Shown: positions 24,788 through 33,129 of the stretch, one piece after another
How the letters are laid out: every line of letters begins with the position of its first letter
Position numbering within the stretch: the first letter of the stretch is position 1
Assembly (NCBI RefSeq): GCF_037963765.1
Contig: NZ_CP150166.1
Location: 718,001 to 782,000, forward strand
DNA: 64,000 bases
Reading direction: 5' to 3'
Source: Sporosarcina sp. FSL W8-0480
GTDB lineage: Bacteria; Bacillota; Bacilli; Bacillales_A; Planococcaceae
Translations under genes and position numbers: made by a program
Notes under the pieces: generated by a model
Database searches by the model: none
The model's input: only the letters and a program-made list of their open reading frames with translations
Told to the model about the DNA's origin: nothing

Positions 24788-24826
24788 CAAGACCCTTTTC
24801 ACTTATGTGGAAAGGGTCTTTTTTCT
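24788..24826 (+). terminator. Terminator after rpsI
   Basis: AGACCCTTT (24790-24798) pairs with AAAGGGTCT (24811-24819), followed by a T-run. The following 24827-25063 is AT-rich and holds no gene; it contains a palindrome ATTCAT-ATGC-ATGAAT (24981-24996). Confidence 0.93.
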
Positions 24827-25063
24827 CTTCAACCTGTTTTGTTAACCCTTCCAACTTCTTTCCAAAAGTTTACCTCAACAATTATCCGCCGTTTGTTTGG
24901 TTCATTGAATCACTGTATTTACGATTTTATTGGAACTTTTTTTATGAAATTTTTGGATTTAATTAAAAAATTGTAAGCGAATTCATATGCATGAATACAA
25001 GGATAGTTCAGTGTATCCAGTTTTGTGGAAATATTTACGTTGCTGAAATTATGAAAAAACTCG

Positions 25064-25093
25064 TTGACAACAAATAAATTTTGCACATATAAT
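25064..25093 (+). promoter_or_regulatory. Promoter of the tetR gene
   Basis: A perfect TTGACA (25064-25069) and a perfect TATAAT (25088-25093) are spaced by 18 bp. The operator palindrome at 25098 lies right where transcription would start. Confidence 0.88.
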
Positions 25094-25097
25094 TAAC

Positions 25098-25113
25098 CCT
25101 AACATTTGTTAGG
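25098..25113 (+). promoter_or_regulatory. Palindromic operator, probably bound by the adjacent TetR protein
   Basis: CCTAACA-TT-TGTTAGG is a perfect inverted repeat four bases after the -10 and touching the start of the tetR reading frame. Position and symmetry suggest autorepression; binding itself is inference. No second copy was found in front of the permease gene. Confidence 0.7.
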
Positions 25114-25715
25114 TGGTGATAGTCATCCGTGAGAATTTGATAAATGCAGCAATTAAACAATACGCAATACATGGGTATCATGGAGCGACGATGAGGAAAA
25201 TTGCTGATGAAGTTGGGATAAAGCCACCTTCAATTTACTTTTTCTTCAAAAATAAGGAAGAGTTATTTGTAGCTGCATTTAAACAATTATTAGATAACCA
25301 CTTTGAGAAAATGGAGCTGATATTAAAAGATAATTGGGACAGGCCTGTTGAGCAAATTTTCACAGCGATGATACAGGGAATTATTTCTCACCATAAGGGA
25401 GATATGGAAGGAACGAATGCATATATCTCACTCGTTACATCTCCAGTAGTGGAAATCTCTAAGTATTTGAATAACCATATGCTTCGTTATAACGAATGGC
25501 TTGTAAACATACTTGGATCCCTTCTGAAAAGCGAGTATCCAAATATATCATCATCGGATATGGATCGTATCGTAGAAAAATTTATACTAATTGGTAATGG
25601 CGTTTTTTGGGGAATTAAGTTATACGATGATGAAAATTTAGAGCGACAGGAAGTACTCGCAAATCAAATAATTCATGTACTATTCGAAGAACTGAATGAG
25701 AAATACATTCGGTAA
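25113..25715 (+). CDS. TetR/AcrR family transcriptional regulator
   Basis: A one-component repressor of about 195-200 aa. The N-terminal helix-turn-helix is clear (ATMRKIADEVGIKPPSIYFF, followed by KNKEELF). The C-terminal ligand domain is unassigned. The start is uncertain: GTG 25113 or 25116 lie within AGGTGGTG, which could instead be the ribosome-binding site for a later codon such as TTG 25137. It is the first gene of the cassette ending at 29831, and its ligand is probably the transported or degraded compound. AT-richer than the flanking ribosomal genes, which suggests acquisition. Confidence 0.9.
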   Translation: MVIVIRENLINAAIKQYAIHGYHGATMRKIADEVGIKPPSIYFFFKNKEELFVAAFKQLLDNHFEKMELILKDNWDRPVEQIFTAMIQGIISHHKGDMEGTNAYISLVTSPVVEISKYLNNHMLRYNEWLVNILGSLLKSEYPNISSSDMDRIVEKFILIGNGVFWGIKLYDDENLERQEVLANQIIHVLFEELNEKYIR

Positions 25716-25826
25716 TAAAGCGTAATGAGGAATACAGTAAGCACTTATATTTACAAGTGTCAGAATAAAGAAACTCTTTGAGGCGAAATTTATCGGCATA
25801 CAATAATCATCTTAGGAGGTAAGAAA

Positions 25827-27152
25827 ATGGAAAGCACAACAAAAGTGAAAGCAACTATTGGAGATGATTATTCATTAACAAGGGTGCCGATGACAGCACG
25901 ACAATCTCTATGGAGTATTACCATTATACGAGTTGGTGCATTAGCAACCATTAGCCAGTTTATGTTGGGCGCAACCTTGGGGTATGGCATGACATTTTGG
26001 CAAGCATTCTGGGCAACGGTGTTAGGTAGTATCATCCTCCAAATCATTAGTTTTCTTTTAGGCTATGCTGGTGCACGTGAAGGACTTTCAACAAGTCTTT
26101 TGGCAAGGTATACAGGTTTTGGGCGATATGGATCCAGTATTATTGGAGCTGTCATAGCGATTGCTTGTATTGGCTGGTTTGGCGTTCAAAATTCAGTTTT
26201 TGCAGAAGGGATTGTACAGGCAACTGGGGGTAAATTATCGCTTCCTTTAGCTGCAACAATTACAGGTTTAGGTGTTACGGTACTGGTTATCTTTGGATTT
26301 AAGTTATTGAGTCTTACCGCAACAATTACAGTCCCTGCATTCCTATTAGCAGTAGGATTTGGTATCTATCACGTATTGAGTGACTACTCGTTTTCTGATT
26401 TGTTAACTGCAGCCCCGGCTGGTGATGTGCTAACAATGGGAGCTGCTGCAACGATGATTGCAGGAGGATTTATTATTGGTGCTGTCATTACACCAGACTT
26501 TAGTCGTTTTGCTAAAAGTAGTAAAGACGTTTTTTGGATGGCGACGATAGGTATTCTCGTAGGCGAACTTGGTATTAATATGATTGCAGTATTACTTGCA
26601 CTCGCTGCTAGAACAAACGACATTGTTAATATTATGGTACAAACTGCTGGTTGGTTTGGAGCATTTGTAGTTGTATTATCGACGGTGAAAATAAATAATT
26701 TAAATCTTTATTCTTCCTCATTAGGATTTACAAATATTTTTGACTCTCTATTCAACTTAAAACTTAATCGAGGAAAAGTAACTCTTGTTATAGGGTTAAT
26801 TGGTACTGTGTTATCGATTATTGGGATTATAGACTACTTTGTAAGTTTCCTTATTTTCTTAGGTGTCCTTGTTCCACCAATTGCAGGAATTATGGTAGTT
26901 GAGTATTTCATATTGAAAACGAACCGAAAAGAATTAGATGAAACACGTGAAAAAGGCGAATTGCCAGCGGTTGGTAAGATAAACCCGATTACGATTATTG
27001 CCTGGATAGCTGGTTTTGCAGCTGGTTATACAATAACCATAGGTATTCCATCCATCAATTCACTTTTAGTTAGTGGAGTTGTTTATTATATTGGCGCTTT
27101 AATAATAAAGTATTCTTCTAATATCAGAAATAACGAAGGCAAAACTGTATAG
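25827..27152 (+). CDS. NCS1-family nucleobase/cytosine-type permease
   Basis: A 441-residue membrane protein with about twelve hydrophobic segments, resembling cytosine permease CodB of the nucleobase:cation symporter-1 family (N-terminal VPMTARQSLWSITIIRVGAL; GWFGVQNSVFAEG; GAVITPDFSRFAKSSKD). Substrates in the family are nucleobases, hydantoins, allantoin and related heterocycles. TAGGAGG precedes ATG 25827. Placed between a TetR regulator and hydantoinase-type genes, it probably imports the substrate they act on; the exact compound cannot be read from sequence. A small dyad CACTT/AAGTG (about 25742-25759) lies in its leader. Confidence 0.88.
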   Translation: MESTTKVKATIGDDYSLTRVPMTARQSLWSITIIRVGALATISQFMLGATLGYGMTFWQAFWATVLGSIILQIISFLLGYAGAREGLSTSLLARYTGFGRYGSSIIGAVIAIACIGWFGVQNSVFAEGIVQATGGKLSLPLAATITGLGVTVLVIFGFKLLSLTATITVPAFLLAVGFGIYHVLSDYSFSDLLTAAPAGDVLTMGAAATMIAGGFIIGAVITPDFSRFAKSSKDVFWMATIGILVGELGINMIAVLLALAARTNDIVNIMVQTAGWFGAFVVVLSTVKINNLNLYSSSLGFTNIFDSLFNLKLNRGKVTLVIGLIGTVLSIIGIIDYFVSFLIFLGVLVPPIAGIMVVEYFILKTNRKELDETREKGELPAVGKINPITIIAWIAGFAAGYTITIGIPSINSLLVSGVVYYIGALIIKYSSNIRNNEGKTV

Positions 27153-27180
27153 GTCATACAATTAATGGAGGTTTGACGAA

Positions 27181-28275
27181 ATGAGGATAATTGGAAAACA
27201 GGAGATTGAAGATATCGCAGTTGGTGCAGCTCTACTTGGAACGGGTGGAGGGGGCGACCCATATATTGGAAAGCTTATGGCGTTACAAGCAATTGAAGAG
27301 TTCGGTCCGGTAACGGTATTAGATCCGGATGAAGTTCCTGATGATGCTTTAGTTGTACCTTCCTCCATGATGGGAGCACCTACTGTATTGCTTGAGAAAA
27401 TTCCCAGTGGTGAAGAGGCGATAGAGGCCTTTCTAAAACTGGAAGAATATTTAGGGGAGAAGGTTTATGCGACATTTCCAATTGAAGCTGGTGGGCTAAA
27501 CTCCATGCTTCCTTTCGCACTTGCTGCAAGATTAGGATTGCCCGTTGTAGATGCAGATGGGATGGGCAGGGCTTTTCCAGAATTGCAGATGGTCACTTTT
27601 TATTTAGATGGTATATCAGCGACACCAGCTGTCATTGCTGATGAAAAAGGAAATACAGCGTTGTTATCAACCATAGATAATGTTTGGACAGAAAGAATTG
27701 CTCGTGCTGCTACAATTCAAATGGGTGGATCCGTTATGAATGCCATGTATTCCATGAGGGGGAAAAATTTAAAAGAAAGTGGTATCCCTCACATTTTAAG
27801 GCTGGAAGAAGAGATTGGAAAAGCTATTCGCCTTGCGAAAGTGAATAATGTAAATGCTATTCATGAAGTACTAAAAACAGTCGGTGGATTTGAACTGTTT
27901 CAAGGGAAAGTAACCGATATTAATCGTAAAACGGAAAAAGGATTTGCAAAAGGAGTAGCTACATTTGAAGGCATAAATGAATATAAGGATGAAACTCTAG
28001 AGCTACGTTTCCAAAATGAACATTTACTTGCACAAACAGACAAACAGCTACTTTGCGTGACACCGGATTTAATTGCTGTATTAGATTCAGAGACAGGCAT
28101 TCCAATTACAACAGAAGGAATCCGTTATGGTTCAAGATGTGTTGTTATCGGAATTCCGTCCCATCCGAAATGGCGTACAGAAAAAGGTCTTGAAACGGTT
28201 GGTCCAAGATACTTTGGCTATGATGTCGATTATATTCCAGTTGAAGAACTTGCAAATAAAGGAGGGGCGAAATAA
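27181..28275 (+). CDS. DUF917 family protein (S-methyl thiohydantoin desulfurase-like)
   Basis: A 364-residue DUF917 protein: AAALLGTGGGGDPYIGKLMA near the start, AGGLNSMLPFALAARLGLPVVDADGMGRAFPELQM-type core (positions about 105-140) and a C-terminal beta-rich domain. The family is found beside hydantoinase/oxoprolinase-like proteins, and one member has been described as an S-methyl thiohydantoin desulfurase. TGGAGG precedes ATG 27181. Its TAA shares one base with the next ATG. With the NCS1 permease upstream, the operon probably handles a hydantoin or thiohydantoin; the reaction here is inference. Confidence 0.85.
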   Translation: MRIIGKQEIEDIAVGAALLGTGGGGDPYIGKLMALQAIEEFGPVTVLDPDEVPDDALVVPSSMMGAPTVLLEKIPSGEEAIEAFLKLEEYLGEKVYATFPIEAGGLNSMLPFALAARLGLPVVDADGMGRAFPELQMVTFYLDGISATPAVIADEKGNTALLSTIDNVWTERIARAATIQMGGSVMNAMYSMRGKNLKESGIPHILRLEEEIGKAIRLAKVNNVNAIHEVLKTVGGFELFQGKVTDINRKTEKGFAKGVATFEGINEYKDETLELRFQNEHLLAQTDKQLLCVTPDLIAVLDSETGIPITTEGIRYGSRCVVIGIPSHPKWRTEKGLETVGPRYFGYDVDYIPVEELANKGGAK

Positions 28276-29831
28276 TGGGGACGTATCGGATCGGAATTGA
28301 TGTAGGTGGAACTCACACAGACGCTGTTATATTAGATGAAAATAATCAGGTGATTTCAGAAACGAAATCATCTACAACTGTCGATGTCGCAACAGGCATT
28401 TATAATGCAATGCATAAAGTAATTGCAAGTGCAGATGTTCCAAGGGAAGAGATTCACTATGCCATGCTTGGAACTACACACTGTACGAATGCCATTGTTG
28501 AGAGAAAAGGTTTGAATGAAATTGCGGTTATCCGCATAGGCGCTCCTGCTACTTTAGCAGTAAAACCACTGACTGGTGTGCAAGATGAGCTTCGTGAAGC
28601 ACTCGGAAATTATGTATACCTTGTACGTGGTGGGCATGAATTTGATGGGCGTGAAATTGTTTCTTTAGATGAAGAACATTTGTATCAAATTGCAAATGAA
28701 ATAAAAGGAAAAGTGGACTCCGTTGCGATTACATCAGTCTTTTCACCAGTTTCGAGAGAACATGAAGAACGGGCAAGAAAGATCTGTACGGAAATCTTAG
28801 GTGACGAAATTTCAATTTCGTTATCTTCGGAAATCGGTTCTGTCGGGCTATTGGAAAGAGAAAATGCCACCATCTTGAATGCTTCTGTAATAAAAGTAGC
28901 GAAAACAGCCGCAGATGGATTTGTTCAAGCACTAAAAAATGAAGGAATCCATGCGAAGGTATTCTTCGGTCAAAATGACGGTACATTAATGTCTGTAGAA
29001 TATGCAATGAAGTATCCGATTTTCACCATTGCTTGTGGTCCAACGAATTCTTTGCGAGGTGCATCCTATTTAAGTGATTTAACAGATGCAATTGTTGTCG
29101 ACGTCGGAGGGACAACTTCAGATGTAGGAATTTTAGTGAATTCCTTCCCGCGAGAGTCTTCTTTAGCTGTTGAGATTGGTGGGGCGCGTACAAATTTCCG
29201 TATGCCTGATTTAGTTTCAATTGGTTTAGGTGGCGGGACAATTGTCCGGATCGAAGAAAATGGAGAATTTACAATTGGGCCAGATAGCGTAGGCTATCGC
29301 TTACCTGAAGAGGCGATGATTTTTGGTGGAGATACTTTAACGACAACAGATGTAGCAGTTGCATTAGGAAAAGTCGAACTTGGTGACCAATCTAATGTAG
29401 CGCATTTGGATAAGGAATTACTTCAAAGAGTGTATAACAAAATGGTGGAAATGGTTGAAGAAGCAATTGATAAGGTGAAGGTAAGTGCAAACCCTATGCC
29501 TGTTATTTTAGTTGGTGGGGGAAGTGTTCTATTTCCAACAGAATTAAAAGGTGCTTCCGGGGTGTTTCGTCCTGAGAATTCTGGTGTTGCAAATGCTATT
29601 GGATCTGCAATTTCTCAAGTTAGCGGTCAGATTGAAAAAATCTATTTAATAGATGAAATTGGTAGGGAAAATGCTTTGCAAGCAGCCAAGCAAGAAGCAA
29701 TGGATGAAGCAATAAATGCAGGTGCGAATAAAGAAAGCCTTATTATTGTCGATATCGAAGACGTACCACTTGCATACCTTCCAGGAAACGCAACAAGGGT
29801 ACGTGTCAAAGCGGCTGGCGAATTAGTTTAA
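28275..29831 (+). CDS. Hydantoinase/oxoprolinase family protein (HyuA-like)
   Basis: A 518-residue ASKHA-fold protein. The N-terminal phosphate loop RIGIDVGGTHTDAVILDE, GTTHCTNAIVERKGL, and the second loop IVVDVGGTTSDVGIL near residue 275 match the hydantoinase A family. Members hydrolyse cyclic amides such as hydantoin or 5-oxoproline, often with ATP. The start overlaps the DUF917 stop by one base, behind GGAGGGG. It is the last gene of the cassette. No HyuB partner is present; the DUF917 protein seems to take its place. It is shorter than typical HyuA (about 680 aa), as is usual for DUF917-linked members. Confidence 0.88.
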   Translation: MGTYRIGIDVGGTHTDAVILDENNQVISETKSSTTVDVATGIYNAMHKVIASADVPREEIHYAMLGTTHCTNAIVERKGLNEIAVIRIGAPATLAVKPLTGVQDELREALGNYVYLVRGGHEFDGREIVSLDEEHLYQIANEIKGKVDSVAITSVFSPVSREHEERARKICTEILGDEISISLSSEIGSVGLLERENATILNASVIKVAKTAADGFVQALKNEGIHAKVFFGQNDGTLMSVEYAMKYPIFTIACGPTNSLRGASYLSDLTDAIVVDVGGTTSDVGILVNSFPRESSLAVEIGGARTNFRMPDLVSIGLGGGTIVRIEENGEFTIGPDSVGYRLPEEAMIFGGDTLTTTDVAVALGKVELGDQSNVAHLDKELLQRVYNKMVEMVEEAIDKVKVSANPMPVILVGGGSVLFPTELKGASGVFRPENSGVANAIGSAISQVSGQIEKIYLIDEIGRENALQAAKQEAMDEAINAGANKESLIIVDIEDVPLAYLPGNATRVRVKAAGELV

Positions 29832-29896
29832 TCAGGTCATCGTACCTTGAATGTTTAAGTAAAATAGACGTTGACTAAATCAAAGTCTACAATCTG

Positions 29897-29925
29897 AAGC
29901 ACCAGCATCTTGCTGGTGCTTTTTT
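29897..29925 (+). terminator. Terminator of the hydantoinase cassette
   Basis: AAGCACCAGCA (29897-29907) pairs with TGCTGGTGCTT (29911-29921) around a three-base loop, with a T-run. It marks the right end of the cassette. Confidence 0.95.
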
Positions 29926-30003
29926 AATATTGTATTACGTGCAATCATCGGAGGAACGCTCGCAAATCTGTTAAGTGAGGCGATTGTGGGCATGTTGATC
30001 TAA
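29923..30003 (+). pseudogene. C-terminal scrap of a membrane transporter gene
   Basis: Directly after the cassette terminator, one frame reads NIVLRAIIGGTLANLLSEAI and then VGMLI-stop (TAA 30001-30003), with no start codon or ribosome-binding site. The hydrophobic, glycine-bearing tail resembles the end of concentrative nucleoside transporters (CNT family) as I recall them. It suggests that a resident transporter gene was replaced when the upstream cassette arrived, leaving its last 25 codons. The family is uncertain. Confidence 0.45.
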
Positions 30004-30077
30004 CCTTGAATCAAAGTACTGGACTGTATGCAATCATCTATATAAGATTGAGGAAGAAAATTCAAGGAGGATTTGCG

Positions 30078-30374
30078 ATGAAGGAAATCACAACATCTGA
30101 TTTACAGCAACAATTAAATACTGGAGCGGTTCCTCACATGATTGACGTACGGGAAGACGATGAAGTAGCACAAGGAATGATTCCGGGAGCTATTCATATC
30201 CCGCTTGGTGAGTTGCCGGGACGGTTAGATGAAATAGATAAATCGAAATCGTATATTATGATTTGCCGATCAGGTGGACGTAGTGGCCGGGCATGTGAGT
30301 TTTTAGAAGACCAAGGATATGATGTTACAAATATGGTTGGCGGCATGTTAGAGTGGCAAGGGGAAGTTAAGTAA
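30078..30374 (+). CDS. Rhodanese-like domain protein
   Basis: A single-domain rhodanese of 98 aa. The active-site loop ICRSGGRSGRAC has the catalytic cysteine, and MIDVREDDEVAQGMIPGAIH is the usual entry segment. Such proteins transfer sulfane sulfur or act as cytosolic persulfide carriers. ATG 30078 follows CAAGGAGG; the open frame upstream to 30006 lies before this site. It has its own terminator-like hairpin downstream. Confidence 0.93.
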   Translation: MKEITTSDLQQQLNTGAVPHMIDVREDDEVAQGMIPGAIHIPLGELPGRLDEIDKSKSYIMICRSGGRSGRACEFLEDQGYDVTNMVGGMLEWQGEVK

Positions 30375-30384
30375 GAGTGAAACA

Positions 30385-30412
30385 GGGGGGCCGTGTCGGC
30401 TTCCTTTTTTTA
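30385..30412 (+). terminator. Probable terminator after the rhodanese gene
   Basis: GG-GCCG (ending 30393) pairs with CGGC-CC (30397-30404, with a two-base bulge), followed by seven T. The stem is short but the T-run is good. It also argues against GTG 30393 as the cwlD start. Confidence 0.6.
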
Positions 30413-30470
30413 TTGCTTCAGGTTATCGAAAAAATACAAGCATTCATATCCTATCCTATTTCTGCGTATA

Positions 30471-31208
30471 GTGTGGAAAAAGGCGGTGTGGAATTTGAAG
30501 CGTTGGCTGATCATCGGATTATTATTTGCAACCTCTCTGTTAGTAGTCATTTATGGAGTGAAGGCTTCGGATCGTGGGTTTTTCATGCCCGAGCAGTTAG
30601 GCGGGGTTAAGATTGTCATTGACCCTGGGCATGGCGGGTTGGATGGAGGAGCTTCTATCGGGGATGTAGTTGAAAGGGACATTACCTTGAAAATTGCACA
30701 TGAACTGAAAAAGAAGCTTGAAAAAAAGGGTGCAGTAATCGTGATGACGCGTGAAAAGGAAGGCGATGCAATAGCGGAGCATGCACCAGGTGAAAAGTTT
30801 GGAACGATCCGTCAACGAAAGCTTGCAGATTTAAAGTTGCGGGAGAGTATTGCCATTGAGGAGGATCCGGATATGTTCCTCAGTGTACATGTCAACGCAA
30901 TTCCTCAAGAAAGATGGAGAGGCTCACAAGTGTTTTACCATGCTGAGGGCCACCCTGGCGGAGAATTATTGGCGAAGTCAATTCAAGGCGCATTCCGGGA
31001 TACGCTAAAAAATACCGATCGTGAAGCACTGGCCATAAAAGGTGTTTATTTGCTGAAAAAAGTTCCGATGCCTTCTGTTCTAATCGAAACTGGATTTATC
31101 TCGAATCCTGAAGAGCGAGCGCTTTTAACTGATCCAGCTTACCAGTCAAAAGTGGCAGATGCTATCGTTGAGGGAATCATCCAATTTTACCTTTCCGAAG
31201 AAAATTGA
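30471..31208 (+). CDS. cwlD: N-acetylmuramoyl-L-alanine amidase CwlD
   Basis: CwlD removes stem peptides during spore cortex formation so that muramic-delta-lactam can be made, which is needed for germination. The protein has an N-terminal membrane anchor (WLIIGLLFATSLLVVIYG) and an Amidase_3 domain with the zinc motifs VIDPGHGGLDGG, a conserved Glu (VERDITL), SVHVNAI and IETGFISN. The frame is open from 30393, but that region forms a terminator. GTG 30471 or 30486 gives 240-245 aa, close to Bacillus CwlD; neither has a strong ribosome-binding site, so the exact start is uncertain. The order cwlD-salA-gerD-kbaA-pdaB matches Bacillus. Confidence 0.92.
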   Translation: MWKKAVWNLKRWLIIGLLFATSLLVVIYGVKASDRGFFMPEQLGGVKIVIDPGHGGLDGGASIGDVVERDITLKIAHELKKKLEKKGAVIVMTREKEGDAIAEHAPGEKFGTIRQRKLADLKLRESIAIEEDPDMFLSVHVNAIPQERWRGSQVFYHAEGHPGGELLAKSIQGAFRDTLKNTDREALAIKGVYLLKKVPMPSVLIETGFISNPEERALLTDPAYQSKVADAIVEGIIQFYLSEEN

Positions 31209-31286
31209 GGGCTAATATTGTCTTTGTGTCAGAGTCACTATGGTATACTTAGAGGAGATTGAATAAAACTCTAAGGAGTGGCCAAA

Positions 31287-32345
31287 TTGATAAATGAACA
31301 AATTGTCCGTGACGTTGTAGGCGAGTTAAAGGATCCGTTTTTACATAGAACACTTGCGGAAACCGATGGGATTGTCAGCGTATCGGTTAAACCGGAGAAG
31401 AAGCATGTCAGTGTAAAATTGGCCATCGCCAAAGTCAACACGGCGGAGCAAATGAATCTACAAATGAAAGTGGTTGAAGTCATCAAAGCTGCAGGCGCTG
31501 ATTCGGTTGGTATCCGATTTGAACAGCTGTCACCAGCAGCACTTGAAAAATTCCGTGGAACAGCAGATGAATCTGAAGCACAGGACTTACTTTCACCATT
31601 AAACAATATTGAATTCATATCGATTGCATCAGGGAAGGGCGGGGTTGGTAAATCCACCGTTTCCGTCAATTTAGCAGTATCACTTGCCCGTCTTGGTAAA
31701 AGGGTTGGTTTGATTGACGCAGATATATACGGCTTTAGTGTACCGGATATGATGGGAATAACGGAGTTGCCTGTCGTAAAAGATAATAGAATTATTCCTG
31801 TTGAGCGTTTCGGGGTAAAAGTAATATCGATGGGATTCTTTGTGGAAGACAATGCACCTGTTGTTTGGCGCGGCCCAATGTTAGGAAAAGTGCTTGATCA
31901 ATTTTTCCGTGATGTAGATTGGGGTCCACTTGATTATTTGATTTTAGACTTGCCACCTGGCACGGGGGATGTGGCACTTGATATCCACCAAATGATTCCA
32001 TCATCAAAAGAAATTGTCGTTACGACTCCACATCCAACAGCTGCTTTCGTAGCCGCTCGGGCTGGGGCAATGGCACTTCAAACGGATCATTCAATCTTGG
32101 GCGTCATCGAAAATATGGCCTGGTTCGAGTCGAAAGTAACGAATGAGAAGGAATACGTTTTCGGTCAAGGTGGGGGAACTCGCCTATCAGAAGAATTGCG
32201 TACTGAACTATTAGGGCAAATCCCTCTTGGTCAACCAGACTGGAGCGAAACGGATTTCGCACCTTCTGTCTATGCGCACGATCATCCAATTGGAAAAACC
32301 TATGAAAAAATTGCTCAAGCGATTATAGATAAAACACAAAGATAA
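31287..32345 (+). CDS. salA: Mrp/NBP35 family ATP-binding protein SalA
   Basis: A 352-residue P-loop ATPase of the Mrp/ApbC group: an N-terminal DUF59-like domain (EQIVRDVVGELKDP) followed by ASGKGGVGKSTVSVNLA (deviant Walker A) and LDLPPGTGDVALD. Family members load iron-sulfur clusters; in Bacillus subtilis the orthologue SalA is known as a regulator that represses scoC. TTG 31287 is preferred because TAAGGAG lies eight bases upstream, while GTG 31278 overlaps it. The closest match is to SalA in both sequence and position. Confidence 0.92.
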   Translation: MINEQIVRDVVGELKDPFLHRTLAETDGIVSVSVKPEKKHVSVKLAIAKVNTAEQMNLQMKVVEVIKAAGADSVGIRFEQLSPAALEKFRGTADESEAQDLLSPLNNIEFISIASGKGGVGKSTVSVNLAVSLARLGKRVGLIDADIYGFSVPDMMGITELPVVKDNRIIPVERFGVKVISMGFFVEDNAPVVWRGPMLGKVLDQFFRDVDWGPLDYLILDLPPGTGDVALDIHQMIPSSKEIVVTTPHPTAAFVAARAGAMALQTDHSILGVIENMAWFESKVTNEKEYVFGQGGGTRLSEELRTELLGQIPLGQPDWSETDFAPSVYAHDHPIGKTYEKIAQAIIDKTQR

Positions 32346-32383
32346 AAGCGGAGATGGAGGTCATTTGCCTCCGCCTCCGCTTT
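32345..32383. terminator. Bidirectional hairpin between salA and gerD, overlapping the gerD glycine codons
   Basis: AAAGCGGAG (32345-32353) pairs with CTCCGCTTT (32375-32383), and GGAGG (32356-32360) with CCTCC (32368-32372). The right arm is made of the last glycine codons of gerD and the loop contains its stop codon. On the minus strand the stem is followed by TTTTATCTTT. Confidence 0.7.
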
Positions 32384-32987
32384 CATTTCCACCGCCACCG
32401 CCACCGCCACCTCCGCCTTCTTGCCCTCCGCCAGATCCTCCACCTGATTTCTCGGTAGGTGCCACTTCACCGGCTTTCAGTATTAACTCCTGCCATTTTG
32501 CTTTTAATAAAGGACTGTTAATCGTCTCTTCAATCGATTTTTCCATTTGTTTCTTCATACCGGCCGATTGCAAGATTGTCTCAAGTTGCTTTTGCATATC
32601 CGGTTGTCCAAAAAACTCTACCATCTCACTTTGAAAAGATGAGTCGTTTATCAACTTCTTCATAATATCTTGTTGTTGATTTTTCATGCTTTTTGCAAGT
32701 GCCTCCGAAAACTTAGGATCTTCAAATGCATGCTTCCAAAATTCCTGGCCCTTTTCTGACAATAATGTGTCCTCAATCGACTTCTTCACTTCCGGTTGCT
32801 CCAACACGATTAGCTCACGAAATTCTGTCTCGCCAAGCATTTTCCGAATCGCTTTTTTCCCATCCTCTGTCTGCAATGCATCCGTCATCATTTTCTTCAT
32901 CTCGTCGTAATTCGGACTTTGTTGCTGCATGCTACATCCCGATAATATTATGGCAACTATTAGCAAATGAACCCATTTTTTCTTCAT
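32361..32987 (-). CDS. gerD: Spore germination lipoprotein GerD
   Basis: GerD (208 aa) is a spore inner-membrane lipoprotein that clusters germinant receptors into the germinosome. The signal peptide ends in the lipobox LSGC at residues 15-18. A helical central domain (TDALQTEDGKKAIRKMLGE and following) is family-like. The C-terminal tail of about 30 residues is almost entirely glycine with a few S, Q, E and N. AAGGGAAACTGATTCC precedes the ATG. It is convergent with salA; the sporulation-specific promoter could not be defined with confidence. Confidence 0.93.
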   Translation of the reverse strand: MKKKWVHLLIVAIILSGCSMQQQSPNYDEMKKMMTDALQTEDGKKAIRKMLGETEFRELIVLEQPEVKKSIEDTLLSEKGQEFWKHAFEDPKFSEALAKSMKNQQQDIMKKLINDSSFQSEMVEFFGQPDMQKQLETILQSAGMKKQMEKSIEETINSPLLKAKWQELILKAGEVAPTEKSGGGSGGGQEGGGGGGGGGGNESGGGGK

Positions 32988-33129
32988 GGAATCAGTTTCC
33001 CTTCCGATTGCTTTTTCATTTATTGTTCACAAAATAGGGGAGAATATGCATCTAATGCTCAACTAAATAGATTTTTCAACAAAACGTTGTTACACTATAA
33101 AAAGCAATTGAAAATGGGGGAACTATACC

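Noticed and set aside
24749..24976. A 75-codon open frame after rpsI
   Set aside because: It overlaps the rpsI end and its terminator, has no ribosome-binding site, and reads as AT-rich noise.
24827..30077. Insertion sequence or integrase flanking the hydantoinase cassette
   Set aside because: No transposase, integrase, terminal inverted repeats or target-site duplication was found; transfer is inferred only from context and composition.
30393..30470. Extended N-terminus of CwlD from GTG 30393
   Set aside because: The segment forms a terminator-like hairpin with a T-run, and the extra 26 residues are absent from CwlD as known in Bacillus.
32988..33129. SigG-type promoter for gerD
   Set aside because: A TGCATA is present on the minus strand but no adequate -10 at the right distance, so it was not annotated.
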